From positions 79,382,875-79,446,874 of the forward strand of contig CM077644.1 in NCBI GenBank assembly GCA_039707465.1: DNA of 64,000 nt. Direction: 5' to 3'. The notes below the pieces were generated by a model. The model was not told where the DNA came from and searched no databases. It saw only the letters and a program-made list of their open reading frames with translations. Shown here in pieces: positions 11,311 to 25,100 of the stretch (position 1 is its first letter; each line of letters begins with the position of its first letter). Origin of the DNA: Rhabdophis nuchalis (Eukaryota; Chordata; Lepidosauria; Squamata; Natricidae). A program made the translations under genes and the position numbers.

Positions 11311-11476
11311 AGCGGTAGATGAAAGCATTTCGTATTGACTCATCAGTACCAAACTTACAATAACATGGTTAAAATATTCTATGTCACCGTTTATGTTCTA
11401 TGTTCCATGTCTATGTTTAACCGTGTTATTGTAAGTTTGGTACTGATGAGTCAAAATGAAATGCTTACATCTACCA
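11311..11476. repeat. Large imperfect palindrome (arms of about 62 bp)
   Basis: The left arm 11311-11372 (from ggtagatgaaagcatttc to aataacatggttaaa) pairs with the right arm 11415-11476 in inverse order. A 42-bp AT-rich spacer rich in 'tctatgt' repeats separates them. Only a few mismatches separate the arms. The outer right end, ctaccactg, resembles a hAT terminus, but no 8-bp duplication was found, so a MITE origin is possible but unproven. Confidence 0.7.
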
Positions 11477-11489
11477 CTGTTTTACCGGG

Positions 11490-11643
11490 GTTTTAATTGG
11501 TAGGCCAATCTATTTAATATATTTTAACATATGGTTTTTAGCTTTTGTATTACTTACTTTTACTGTTGGCTGTACACCGCCCTGAGTCCCGAAAGGGAGA
11601 TAGGGCGGTATATAAATTCAATAAATCTGAATCTGAATCTGAA
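11490..11643 (+). mobile_element. L2-like LINE 3' tail with (TCTGAA)n end
   Basis: The block tgtacaccgccctgagtccc then gaaagggagatagggcggta (11570-11610) is the hairpin-forming 3' end of the L2/CR1-group LINEs seen elsewhere in this window. It is followed by tataaattcaataaa and a (tctgaa)3-4 tail. The upstream 80 bp fits the 3' UTR. The 5' boundary is uncertain. Confidence 0.75.
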
Positions 11644-14323
11644 ATATGGATAAATTAAGTTCAGTCAATAACCATTAATTCAGGAAGCATTCTACATTGA
11701 GGACATCACCTCATAAATACTTGAGGAGAACAGACAATTCATTTGTTATGGAACACCTGACAGAATTGCTGCCAAATGTACTTCTCATAACAGGTAATTT
11801 TATCATCAGAGCTTTGCTACTGAGAATGTTCTCTCATGAATTGGACCACCCAATGGTGCTCCATATGTTAGTATGAGTGGTGGTTTCTCAGACACCTCAG
11901 TTCAGATGTCAGAGTAGGACTGAGATCCATGGTTCTTAGGACTGCCCCCACTCTCATATTTTCAATGGTGATTAGATGAGAATAGTGACTACCTTAAACC
12001 AACATTTTTCAGCAGTTATACAGCTTTTCTTCAGAAAGATCCTATGCAATCTTGTTGATCAGTTACACAGATCTCTTGTCAGGAGTTATTTAGTGCTTCA
12101 TGTGACACTCATGATTCCATAAGAAATGATCCAAAAAATCAGCTTTCCTTACACGATTATTAAAACACTATTAATTAGATCTAGGCTTACTAAGACTCTA
12201 AATAGATAAATTGGGAAAAAAAGAAGGTAAGTTAATAATGATTAATTAGATTATGGGACATTTTCATAGAAAATCAGTTTCTACGGCACTAGGCACCTGG
12301 CGTATTTACACCATAACAATTTTACAAGCATACTGTTGGAAACGGATTGCATTTTCGCCAATGGGAATTTACTGCTGCTCTTCTAGAATTAATTTTCACA
12401 GCAGTTTCATGTATCTCAAGGGAGAATAGAAGCTGAGAAGAAGGGAAAAAAATGTGCCAGGTTTTGCTTATTATGTAGCACAATTACTTTTATTTTCTGG
12501 AGATCAATGTTTTCTACACTTTGCTGTTTAGTTCAGAGAGGATGGGAATAACCATTCTCATTTACACATTAAGAAAAATATATATTTTAATTTTCACTCA
12601 ATATCAAGGCACACGTCTCTGCAATGTGATATATAGTGTCCACTGTACTGAAGGCCCTGGGCCATTATGACCTATTATTTATCTCTGAAAATTAGGGTGA
12701 AATGTTTTTTTTTAAAATAATGATTACCCCTTCATAATAAAGCAACCTGCAATATGTAAACCCTTCAGCAGCTTGATTTGTGTAGCGCTTTGTTCATCCC
12801 ATGCTCGGGATGAAGAAAACGTGGAAGCTAATCACTGATTTTCAGTGGGAATTATCTGTCACTTAAATACAGTCCTGAAGACGTGTAAAATTTCTGGTAC
12901 TCTTCATTCATCTAAAATACAGATAAAGAATGGTTTAAAATATTGTCCTAATTTCCCACTCAGGGTAACAGCACATTTTATCGCTATGCCACTTTTAGTA
13001 TTTCAAAGCCAAAGAACCATAAAAACAAAATATACAAAATATAAATAGAGCCCAGGTTTTCAAAAGCATGACTTCTGGCCACAATGAAAACAAATGAATA
13101 AGGAATCTCGCTATGCAATAAGAACACTTAGCATTTTCAAGTTTACAACCATTCCTACCATATTCAGAACTGCAAGAGTGGATGAAATATTTATGCTGGA
13201 GTAAAGACTGGCACATCAGCCCAAGAGGCTAACATTTTATCTAGGAAATACTAAGGGGGTCATAAAGATCTCCCAATCAAATGTGAAGTGATACAAAATG
13301 GGTAGGGCATTCAAAGACTGCCCTGCAGTGTTAGCAAATTATGCAAGCTGAATTGAACTTAGCACAGCCCTGCATGTGAAAGAATGAGCTTTCTTCTTTT
13401 GGACTCTGAGATTTATTGCAAAAATCTAAGGAAAACCATTGCCTGATTCACACAGGGATGGGGAAAAATTCTCCTTGGTACAGAAACAGGATTTAATTGT
13501 AATGTAAACAGCACTTTCAGAGAAGTCAGTATGTCCAAACTTATAATTAATTTAGATTTACCTTGATTATCACTAATAATTGAGGAGGAAGAAAAAAAAT
13601 CTCAGTTGAAATTTTTGGGAAATATTACCAGCTATCAAACTGAATGAAACAGAAAAGTCCAGTGGATTTATTGTACAAGTAAATTTCATCTCTGTTAAAT
13701 CCTTCCGCAATAATGCAATATTTTATTCTAACAATAAAGGAACATATTCTTTAAATTAATGGTTGGCAGAAAGCATTTGATAGCGGTCTGATTATTACAT
13801 ACCAGCTATAGCTGTGTCCATTACAAATCCATTTTCTTAATAATAAGAATACAAATGCTGCTTTTATTACAGTGCCAGAAAATGTTTTTTCTCTTATAAT
13901 CTTATTATTGCAAACGTATGATCATTTAGTATGTTGATTTTTAAAAAAACATCTGTCAAATAATCTATTAAATACTAGATTTAACAACAATGATAATAAA
14001 AATGTAGATTATCTTTATCTCTCAATGCTGAAGTCTTTCATAAAGTTTAGAATTTTAATAGTAGCCCACCCAAGTAAACACTTTGATCTGGTCTTATATG
14101 CACCGGCTGTTACAATATTAGTGTAGTAGCTGTACTCCCAGTAATCGACTGTAGCAGACTACACATATTTGGAGAGTTGCAGTGTGTCCTTCAATGAAGT
14201 GCAATATTGTTATCCACAATGTTGTTGAGCATTGAAAGCAATGCGAGTGAAAATATCTTCTATGCACACACATGCATGCATACTCAGATGCGAAGGCTAG
14301 CTCTCAAAATGCTTGTGCTAACT
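11644..14323. other. Unique DNA, candidate conserved stretch near 13.7-14.05 kb
   Basis: No gene and no repeat recognised. The sub-region 13690-14060 is AT-rich, repeat-free and dense in TAAT/ATTA cores, a texture common in vertebrate conserved non-coding elements. That is only an impression without alignment. Confidence 0.35.
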
Positions 14324-14424
14324 CAGTATTTCAAACTTGGCAAATTTAAGATGTGTTGACTTCAACTTCCAGAATTCCTCAGCCATTGTGGGGTATTAAA
14401 GTTGCCAAGTTTGAAAAAACATCA
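14324..14424. mobile_element. Short hAT MITE, decayed
   Basis: cagtatttcaaacttggcaa at the left and ttgccaagtttgaaaaaaca at the right are inverted. The centre has gacttcaacttccagaattc, the hallmark core of the family also at 18467 and 56140. The flanking 8-bp duplication is not convincing. Confidence 0.6.
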
Positions 14425-14794
14425 TGGTTAAGCTTTCAACAAGTCACAAATTACCTTGTGTTTTCAGCAGCAAATTTGGAAGAGGTACAATCCCATGGTT
14501 TACAGCAGAGTTGAGGAACAAAGAAGTATCCCTGTTACTTTGTTCCTTGGGCTGATGCCCAAGAGTGAAGGTTTCTAAGAAAAATGAGTGTGACAGTGGT
14601 AACATCATCAGTGCTAAAATGGCTCAGCCTCAACATTAAGGGATATTAGCAATTTTATGTGGCAAGGGTCATCTCACTACTAGGAGCTCCTCAAACAGAA
14701 ACTCTTTTGTACTTATTAAGTCTATTTTTCTTCACAAGATATACTGTACCGTTGCCATGGAACTGAAGATAACATGTATACATTTACTAGTTGT

Positions 14795-14836
14795 TTTAGG
14801 TACAGATGTTGGCCTTTTGCAACATCTGTACCTAAA
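14795..14836. repeat. Perfect 17-bp hairpin with 8-nt loop
   Basis: tttaggtacagatgttg (14795-14811) is exactly inverted at 14820-14836 around the loop gccttttg. There is no run of T after it and no gene beside it. Its origin is unknown. Confidence 0.9.
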
Positions 14837-17800
14837 TCGAATTATAGCCAAACTTAACATTTTTATTCAAGAGATAATTCGGGTCAACCCCTTAGCCTGT
14901 GACAGTTCTGCAGCTGGTCTAAAAATGAAAATATTTGAAGCATGCAAAAGTTTCTTCTTATGACAGCATTGGTCCCATTGGTTCCTGCAAATATATTAGT
15001 TTACCAGTGGCCACAGAGAATGCTTGTTCTACTAAGGATTATGAGTAAATTCAGCATCTTTAAAAAACAGTGCTCAATAACAATTGGCACTCTATCACCA
15101 AAGGTACCTACAAATATAAAACTATTGCTGCGGAAAACTGCTTTGATGTCTCACAATGGGAGAACAGGAACTTGATACACTCCTGGACATATTCCATATG
15201 TGTACATAGCCATGGAGACTATGATGGTTACTAGTAAATGAGAAACATTCTCCTATTTAGATACTGGTTTTGCTCACCAAAAAGATTGAAGTTTTGACTG
15301 CTAAGTATTGTTCTAAAATACTGAGACTGTCCTGTAACTTATAAACCATATTTATTGCTGAAGTAAAATCCTAATTGGCTCAATATTTCAACACCTCATA
15401 AAGAAAGAAAGTGCAGAAAAAAAAGGGAATTTGGGGTTTAAATAAAATACAGGTAATATATTCTCAACATTTGCATATGTGCAATTCTAGTCAGAATTTT
15501 ATCACCTAATGCATTGCTTTTTTATAGAGCTTAAGAAGAGGTCATAACATGTGTTAACTTTTGACCAGAAAGATGTTTTTAATTCAGCATGTATGTCTTG
15601 ACAGTGAATCGTGTACTATTCCTCCTCCACAGCATTTATTCCCATTATAATTGCCCACGTATATTAAACTATTTTGCTGACAATGATGAATGAATGCATG
15701 GCAGTTTTTTTACAAACTAATGCTTTGATGCCAGCACTATTCTTAAAAGAGAGAGGGGGGGGGGAGGGAAGGAGAGAGGGAGGGAGAAGGACACAAATGC
15801 AAGACATAAACAAATGGATAGATTTGCAATCTACATCTGGCTTTGTTTTAGGCGAACTGCAAGGAGACATCACATGTTCAACCTTTATCATTTTTCTGTA
15901 TTTTAATTTCTCCTATCTGATTCCTTTCTTATGCAAATGATACACTCACAAGGCAAGATGGGTACATGATCATGCATGGTTTTATAAATGTTCCTGTCAA
16001 TCTCCTCTCTTCCTTTTGAGCTATAGCAAGCTGTAACCAGTGAAGTAGGGGACAGTGTAATTTTCTCTTACCAGTCCCTTGCATCAATGGGAAGATTTAT
16101 TACAGTTTGTGCTATTTGCAAACCCTACGTTACTATTATAATGCTGCATATGTATTTGCACCTTCCAAGTTCTGAGAAAGTTTAGAGATTTATTTATCAT
16201 AGGCAGCACTACACCTCAGTGTGCTGTATTGGCAAAGGTTATTCTAACATTTGTAATAGTGAAATATGAGAGCTTGTAAGATTTGGATTACTTTTAATAT
16301 TATTTTTGTTTGTCCCAATAGTAATCATCTTGGGCCCCAATATTTGAGCTGTAAGGCTCAATGTGAAATGGAGAGAAATGTCCATTATTCACTGTGTTTC
16401 TCACTGGTATTACTGGAAGCCCATAGAGATCTCCTTTTTGTATAATTTTATCTATAGAAGAGGAAGTATAAGAATTCAGCCAAATGTGAATTTACCATGA
16501 AGGCTCAGTTTTTCTTGGCAGCTGTCATTCTAATGCCCAGATAGAGTAAGATAAAAATTTTGGTTTTAACCAAGGAGTGCATTTTTAGAAACTGCAAGAA
16601 ACATATAATTCTTTTCCAAGTCTGTAGGGAATTCCAAAACATGAGCTAGTACAGCAAACAGAACACAATTTTTAATACGAGATCCTCAATTCTATATTGC
16701 TGAACATAGCAAACATTGCCTACACGATCAAGGAGTATGAGGGTCTCTGCAGAGACTGCCTCTTCTCTGCAATATTTCCTGGAATTTGTGTCATTGTGAA
16801 TGACAAGCAGTAATTCACAATAGTATATTGCAAAGCCTTGGTGGAAAGTGCCACATTCCGGTGAGTGCAAGGTTAATTTTTGCTTCAAATCTTAAAAAAG
16901 CAAAGAGTCTTCTTTATGTGAAAAATGATTCTGATTTTTTTTAATGGAGAAAAATAAATGGTATTTATTTTTAATACCATTTGATTTAATTCCTGCTACT
17001 ATTTATTCCTCCATAATCTATTGGAATAAATAAAAAAATACACAACAACAACAAAACTAGAAGCAGGAACTCTGGAGACATTTATGTTGCTACAATAATT
17101 GAGAATCATGCATTAGTCTTGGCCCAAAGAATCCTATGCAAGTGGGATGAAGTTTGTGCTTTCATATACACAAGCAGTCATATTCTGAATGTTTTCTGCA
17201 GTGTACCGGGTTTCTACCTATGCTGAGCAAATTCCGAGCATGCAGGAAGATTAGCCTCCATTGGTATCAAAAAGTACATCTGCTTGGCAACTGGATCACT
17301 AGACATTCATTGGCAGGTAGAAATCTGGAGATTTCACAGAGGAATATTCCACTGTAGTAGACAGAGGCTATCTACCAGGGGTTTTGCAATGGTAGTATTT
17401 TCTCAATTGAACACGCCATTCTTAATGCATCCGCTTAAAATAAAGCCTGTTTTTTCAGTGAACTATAGTAACAGTTAGTAGTTAATATAATAACCAATTT
17501 CGTTGTGTACATTATGTAAAATGACAATAAAGGCTATTATATTAAGATATATTATATTAACATTATTATATTCTAGCTTAAATGGTCTTGTACGCAAAAA
17601 CAAAACAAAACCCTGAGGATCTTATAAAGGCTTTTATTATGTTCTGCCTCATCCTTAGAAATTTTACAGGGCGATTCAAATGTTTTCTTTTCTATTTTTA
17701 ATATATGTTTTCCCAACTATTTCACCCTGTCCAGAACTAACCGGGGGTAGTGGGGAGAACAGTTTTCAAGTGCCTTTTGATTGGGAAATATTTTTAGGAA

Positions 17801-18458
17801 AAGATAATCGTACTCTTTGTCATTTTTCTAACACAAGAGGGCTCAGTCCAATGTTGCATATAAAAGAAGAAAAAGATTTAACCAAGATTCCAAGATAATT
17901 AAACTTCAAAAACAGAAATAGGTGGAAAAAATAACCCTGCTACAGCTACTACTGTTCCATCTTCTTCCTCATCTTCATCTTTTGGTGTCTGGAGAGCATT
18001 TAACTTTTAGGAGAACAATAAACACCACAAGGGCCTTTGGAGGGGCAGATAGGATTCTGTTAAAATGTTGGTGCATTTCACATCTCAAAATAATGGGATC
18101 AATTTATCAGTACTTTTCACTAATTGATTCATTCATTCTTTGCCCATTCAACAATGGTTCTGATGAGCTTATGAAGAAAAAATAAACATATCCATAAAAT
18201 AACTCACACTTACTATCAAAATTGAATAACATTAAGAAAACCAGTTAAATATTTGAGTCATCTCCTGTATTGTAATAAGGGAAGAGCTTCTTTTTGACTT
18301 GAATGGTAGTTTGTTTCATAGGGTGGCACCCACTATAGTGAAAGCAAAATTGGCCCTTGCTTTCAAACCTCTTTCTGGTAGAATCTACAAGAGATTTGAT
18401 AGTCTAAGAATACAAAACAGACATTATAGGAGTAGGTATCTGTTGTGTAAGTAGTTTG
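14837..18458. other. Unique DNA with a possible old LINE tail
   Basis: No gene recognised. There is a purine-rich stretch (agagagggggggggg...) at 15748-15790 and a possible LINE tail at 17491-17560 (separate entry). The open frames of 60-90 codons lack domains. Confidence 0.4.
17491..17560 (+). mobile_element. Possible LINE 3' tail (decayed)
   Basis: aatttcgttgtgtacattat then gtaaaatgacaataaaggct resembles the common vertebrate LINE terminus 'ttcgttgtac...acaatgacaataaagg', followed by TATTA repeats. It is short and lacks a coding portion, so family assignment is uncertain. Confidence 0.4.
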
Positions 18459-18466
18459 TCCTAAGC

Positions 18467-18602
18467 CAATGCTTTTCAACACATTTGGAATTTGAAGATG
18501 TGTGGACTTCAACTCCCAGGATTCCCTAGCCAGGATGCTGGCTAGGGAATTGTGGGATTCGAAGTCCACACATCTTCAAGTTCCCAAGGTGGAGAAACAC
18601 TG
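18467..18602. mobile_element. Palindromic hAT MITE with 8-bp duplication
   Basis: Termini caatgcttttcaac and gtggagaaacactg are inverted. The core has gaagatgtgtggacttcaac and its inverse gaagtccacacatcttcaag, making the element nearly a perfect hairpin. Flanks tcctaagc (18459-18466) and acctaagc (18603-18610) match at 7 of 8 bases. The element is non-autonomous with no coding capacity. Confidence 0.85.
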
Positions 18603-18823
18603 ACCTAAGCTATATAAAGTTTTATATATATCTTGCATTGGGTTTGGTAACCAGTTGAGCTGTTTCAGCATTAGGCTACTGTGGACTTTCTGCCTTTTGA
18701 GCCAAATGCAATTTAAGGGCAAATGTGAAAGGAGTGCGCCCTTGGATTTATTTATTCATATAATCTATAGTCCAAAAAGAAGAAGTCAATTACTGAGCTA
18801 TAGGAAGGAATAAGATCAAGGAA

Positions 18824-19171
18824 GGTAAAGGTTCCACTCACACATATGTGCTAGTCGTTCCTAACTCTAGGTGGCGGTGTTCATCTCTGTTTCAAAGCCA
18901 AAGAGCCAGTGCTGTCTGAAGATGTCGCCGTGGTCTTGTGGGCCATGTGGGCATGACTAAAAACCGAAGGCGCACGGAAAGCTGTTATCTTCCCACCAAA
19001 GGTGGTCCCTATTTTTCTATTTGCATTTGTTACGTACTTTCAAACTGCTAAGTGGGCAGAACCTGGGACAAGTAACGAGAGCTCCCTCCGATACGCGGCG
19101 CTAGGGATTCGAAATGCTGACCTTTCTGATCGACAAGCTCAGCGTCTTAGCCACTGAGCCACCACTTCCCC
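18824..19171 (-). mobile_element. Sauria-type tRNA-derived SINE with 13-bp target duplication
   Basis: Read on the minus strand, the copy starts with a tRNA-like head (tggctcagtggctaagacgc A-box region, with a decayed B box near 19105). It passes through the body 'aaaaatagggaccaccttt' and ends with 'agcacatatgtgtgagtgga', the BovB-like 3' end. BovB supplies the retrotransposition machinery for such SINEs, and a BovB fragment is present at 2224-2687. The direct repeat taagatcaaggaa at 18811-18823 and 19172-19184 marks the insertion. The copy is diverged at CpG sites but complete. Confidence 0.92.
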
Positions 19172-19184
19172 TAAGATCAAGGAA

Positions 19185-22100
19185 AGAAGATGACAAATAA
19201 AAACAAATTATTTGTAAAACTGCTGTTAAATGTATGTACCCAGAACTGGACTGGAAAACACAACTGTATCATTGTAATACGTATCCCCACCCCCTACTTT
19301 CAAAGCCAGTTTTTCTTTTTATTGTTCAGTGAAAAATAATGCACAGGATCATGCCATATAATGAAATACAATTAAACTTTATAGATCTAAATTTGTTTCA
19401 ATAGGCTCATCAGTTGCATGAGCTCAAACTAATAGTGGATTTTTACAAGTATAGAGTGGCTTGCCTTGTAATTATCGCAAGGGAGCATTTTTCCTAAGCT
19501 CCAATTTGAATGACTATTGGTTTAATTCATCAGAAGCCCCTATTATTGCATTTCAGGTAAAGCATTAAGTTATTACTTGTACACAGTGCAGAGCCTGAAA
19601 CAAAGTGAATAGAGAGAAACAAAATTACTCTGATTCTAATGAAAGAAACAGCAGCACTTTTTTTCCTCCTGTGGTTACCTTAATGGAATCCTATGGGAAG
19701 CAAAAATGAATTCATATACCACCATTCCTGTTTGATATAGTTAATCACACCAGCGGATACATTTATTAAGTTTAATTCAATAAAAAACACTAAATGTATT
19801 TATTCAACCTATTTAATATGGTTAGTGCAGCAAAACATTAAAAAGCCACTCTTAACCACTTATGTAGCTCTTTCACCTTAGACAGCAATAAAATCAAGCA
19901 AAAAAAATAAATGTGGTGAATTTTATCCAGCAGATTATGCCTCCGCACTTTATCCTATAGCCAGTTCATTAATCCATTCTGGCCGTAGCTATTGCTTCCA
20001 CCGAATAGATTTATAGAGTCGATGCAGTTAAGAACTCTCCTCCTTAATGCTAAATCTCCATTAACATTTCTTAATGATGCTCATTAAAAAATCAGAATAA
20101 ATATATAGCTTCTCTTATACGAATGCCAGAGCATTTTAATGGAAACCATTGTTGATTTCAGTAGGAAAGAAAAGCTCAAAGAACCAGAGCAAATCTGCTT
20201 ATCCTTATAGGAAATAAAAGCTCCCGATAAGACGTTCAAACTTTGCTACTATGTAAACTAATTCCCAGAGTTTCCTTTGGGGGAAAGAGGTCTTAGCAAG
20301 TAAGACATTTGGAAATCTTGCAGCTTTGGGAGTATATGACTACTTTAGGAATTGGCCAAATTTGCTGCATATCTTGCAGAACTGCTAAAATTTTTAAATC
20401 TCGCCGAGAGATTTCACAAGATCTAACAAATGCTTTACTGGCCACAGCTTTTGAAGTTTGCCCTTCTGGAAATTTCTGAATCAGATCACTCCATTTCTCC
20501 ATGTGCACAGAACAATGATACGTTATCTCAGGCATGGTCATGCAATAATTGTTAGGTTTTTCTAGTGACTGTTAGATTTTACTTGGTTTAAATGAAGACA
20601 TTAAAAACAAGGAGCCTAAGATATTTTAAAAGCTTTTAACATCATAGTTGATGAAATAGGAAGTAACTGGCATAGGCCCTCTTTGTTTTTTCCAATCTCT
20701 TTCCTTCTCGCTCTCTTATATACACATGCATAAGAACACATACATATGAATAAAAGCCCTTGATAATATATCGTTAACTCACCCGATATCAACCTAAAAT
20801 GCATTAATTTAAAAGCTGTGGGTTAAAAGCTTACAGTATATTAACTGTAAACTGTCTACAAATGAAACAATCATTAGTACTAGCAGATATAGTTTCTCTG
20901 AGTTAGCAGTCTGAATTGAGAGAGTTAAAAACTTGGCAAACTTTGATGGGCTGAGAAATAAGGCAAGCTTTATAGGTTAAAAGAATGGCAACAATTTAAA
21001 GAGGGTTATCTCATGATACTGTAACAAGGGTAAAAAAGCAGTGAGAGATCACAAAGTATATATAAATACTACTATTGCCAAGAAGTGTTGGCTCCTTCTG
21101 ATTGCAAGGCAATAACAGCGCAGAGCTCCTAAATTAGGTGTTGCTATGACAAACATATATGTTCAATGCCAGAAATCTCAGTTTGTACACTTTAAAGTTA
21201 GTCTTCCAAAGATCAGAGTTAGCTACACTACTCCAGTACGCTGACTATTTAACAGAGCTCAGTGGCACAAGATACAAGACACAAAATACTATATAATCCA
21301 CTGCTACAAGTAGTTTCAGTAAAGTTGTGCGATGGATAAAAAGTTGCAATCCTAAAGTGTGAATTTAGTTATTTGTATCAGTTAAAACCTTACTAAAAGT
21401 GATACATGATAAATATAAAAAATAAAAAAAAATATTTTAACAATAGCAAACATCAATGGGCAGATTGGCCAAATAGACCCCCAGAGAGGTACTGCTGAGG
21501 TCACATGATTCGAGTCAGCTGTAGCAATACTAATGCCATTTCCTAAGTGGTTACTTATAATTAATTACTGCTTTTTGAAAACAATCTTAAACTGTTCACC
21601 TATTGTTGGGCTGCCAGAGCTGGACTGCAAAACCTGAATAACCATCAGATGTCAGCAAAGCATTAAACATATCTTTTTGTTGTCACCCAGATTTTTACAG
21701 CTGCTAAAACTGATGATGTTATCTAGTTTGGGTAATGAAACATTTGCAAAAAAACAAGCAAGCTAAGAGACCACCAAGGACCCCTCAGATCAACCCTGAG
21801 TTACAAATATTCTCCTTTATTAGTCCTGTATTTTAATCTTTCCTATAAATTCCATCATTAATTGGCCTTTTAACTTAAAGTAGCAAATGTTTGAAACATT
21901 TCAAGGGGGAGAAGAAAGAAATCTTTTGTCTCTTCTTATAAGTTCAGTGGCTACTCTGAAATATCAGGGAAAAAACAACAGCCATGACACAAAAATGAGG
22001 AAGGAAGAAATAGAGGATAGAAGGAAGCTTTATACCACATCTCTAAAGCTAGTGCAACCTATCTGCTAGTATTAAAAAAATCTGCATTGCTCATTTTGGA

Positions 22101-25100
22101 AGGAAATATTTATTCCATTTAATTTTTGATTGCGAGCACAACAAAAGGGAGGAAAAAGTCCGATGCAGTGCCTATTCTCTGGGTTGTATCTGAAACAAAT
22201 TTCCAAGCAAGCCAAAGGAGCTCATTACAAAGAAGTTGAGAGGAGGAAAGCCAGCAACTGATCCATTCTCAGCCCAAAACCTGATGCATGCCTTGTCAAA
22301 TACTGCAACTAAAAACATTCTGAGCTTCGCAGGAAAGTAAGGGATCCTAGCAGAGCAATTTGTTTTGATTCTGTAGAAAGATGCTCTCTAGAAATCTCTT
22401 TTCTCTTCTCACAGAAATCTCAGGTTTTACTTACATATTTGAATACAGTGTACCTCCAACCTTATTCTAATATAAAATTGATCCCTCCCCCCATCTTGTT
22501 TTGGTAGCTTTCTCAGAGCATGGTTTAGTCAAATCCATTTTACCTCATTTCCCTGCCTCTTGATTTTTCTTGCCACTCTATGATTTTGTGCTGATGGGAA
22601 AATGCTATTAATTCTCTTGAATGCCATTGGGTAGAGTTCTGGAAGCCTCTCCAGAAAATTAACAAAGCCCGTCAAATTATATTAACCCCCACAAATCACA
22701 CAGAATGGAGCACGTATAAAAGACAAGAAATGTTTCGGCTTCTGGCTGCATTACTGCTAGTCCTGCTTTGCTTCGGACTTGAGTGTAGTGCACAAAAACC
22801 ACCAGTGGCTTTTTAAGGAAGAAATTTACTGGCAAGAAAGAGAAGAGCTCATGAAAAGAAACAATGAAAGAAGCTATTGTTTTTGCTTTTCCTGAGTCCT
22901 CAACATAGAACTAGGCCAGGGATAATAGGAATACAAATTTATTATTCTGTATTCAGGTAGTGCCATATGATTCTCAACAGGCAACAATAGTGCATCTCAT
23001 TACTTATTTTGGAAATGATGGAAATTCACAAAGTGCACAGTTTTCATGCTATGTGGTTTTGTGAAGAAGAGCAATTTCACATTTATGGCACTATTAACTG
23101 TGGGTTGATGAGTCCCCCCCCCCCTAATATACTGTGTATTATTTTGTCATAGGTACATAAAAATGTTTACGAAGGATTATACAGATGAGGAGAAAGAGAG
23201 AACAAGACAGTGTGTACTATCTGGAGCTGAAACTGTGTGGTTTGGTTATAAAATGGGCCTACCTTGGATATTTGTGTTCATCAAAAGTAAAGATGGAATA
23301 ATGATGCATGTTTCCTAAAAGCAGACAAAAAACATTTTCCAGGATCAAGCGTCTTGTATTATATATCAGATCAGATATAGGTTAAGTACAATAATATATT
23401 CTAATTTGAGGGTTGTAATAATTTAAGATGACTAGAATCCTTTGGAAAAAATATAAATCCAGACAGATATCCAGTAATATGAATCTCCAAAGTCAAAATT
23501 AAATTTTCATGGGATCTACAGTTATGCTGTAACATTTGAATTTAAATGCATGACATTCATGTAATGTCACATTTTTATAATCATCTATTAATAAGGTGCA
23601 TAATTTTGTGGCACATGGTCTCTGGCTTATCTTTACCATTGCCAATTAAAAGTAGTTTGAGCAGGAAAGCATCAGAGGAAGCATGTATGAAGCTAGTTCT
23701 TCCTACTCTGCCCATTGTTTCTCAGTTGGCACAAGGTAGGTCAATAGTTTCTATCGCTCAACAAATGATTCATTTTGCTGTCCATGTAATAGACTTCCTC
23801 AAGAAAAATTCACAAATTCTTCAAACTCTATTCACTATGAATAGTTCAATCTTTTTGTCTTGGTAAAACAGATTAAGTACTGAGTTTCATCCAGCCTCAG
23901 AAAGATAAGAGTACTATTGGATGAGTCCAAAGATATGTCAATAGTATATCCTGTTCTTTCCCACAGTGGCCAACTAGGAGCAGTCAATTTCTCTTCCCTC
24001 TTTACACCATTCTTAACTTTCTTGTCACTGCCTGATATAAATCACATTTCAGTGCCACTATGTCCAATTTGAGTGACAGTGTATAAATCACACACTGACC
24101 CCATTGACTTCTAAGGATTCAAAACAGGGAATAATCACAGCTTCCACAGTTGCAAGTCTATTGCCCTTAATCAGTATTTTTAATAGTAGCATTGATATGC
24201 CATAAGGTTCATAAGATGTACTTAATCACTCAGTAACAGCAGTGGGCATTGGACACTGGATATTTTCATTACGAGTTGCATACTGAAATTGGTATGTGGG
24301 TCTACTCTTAGAAGAAAATATTCCTTTGTTTGATTTTTTTCTATATAAATCAGATCTATTGTAAAAGAGAGAATTTGAGATCACTGCACCAAAAACAAAA
24401 GTTACACCTGAGCCCTTATGTCTTTACATTCAAATTTAAGTTTCACTTTTGAGATTTTCTTGGAGCTCATTAAGAACTACTTACAATTTTAGCTATTAAA
24501 TATTTAAGAAAACTTTCTTTTTTTAAAAATTCAGGTTGTGTGAAATTTTAATTCCTGCTTAATTTTTAATCTGAGATTTGACATTCATAAGGAATTTTTT
24601 TTTAAAAAATAACCTTGCTCTTCAACTAAGATGCAAAGATGTCAATTTCATACAATGGAGCTGGTGAGTCTTTCTGCCAACCCATAATTATTAGCAAAGG
24701 CATGTCAGCTTTTGATTTTTTTCTAAAGATTTTTAAAGCTGAAGGTTACATTGCAATATTTTCAAATTATCCCCGTCCTTCTTTGTCTTCTGTGATACAG
24801 TGGATGTTGTTACAAGAAAATGCTACCACCTTCCTTTAAACGATGTTTTTTTTCCTGTTTTGATTCTTTTTCTTTAACTAATTAATAAGGTATTGAATAT
24901 GTGTTATATTTGTAGGGGGTTTCTTTAAATATCCACAAGAAACTTTTATTCTCATATTAAATTGCGTTCTGACTGCTAAGAATTTTAAATTGAGACCTAA
25001 CTAAAGATATGACTTCCTTAGTAATACATGAGTAACCCATGACTCTTCAAAAATGGTTAAATTCCAGTGCTTACCATCACTGACCCTGTTGAATGGGGCA

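Noticed and set aside
19080..19171. tRNA-like sequence with A and B box resemblance
   Set aside because: It is the head of the Sauria-type SINE. The B box is decayed and there is no intact cloverleaf.
23546..23866. 106-codon open frame
   Set aside because: Isolated, with no domain or codon signature of a conserved exon. Expected by chance in 64 kb.
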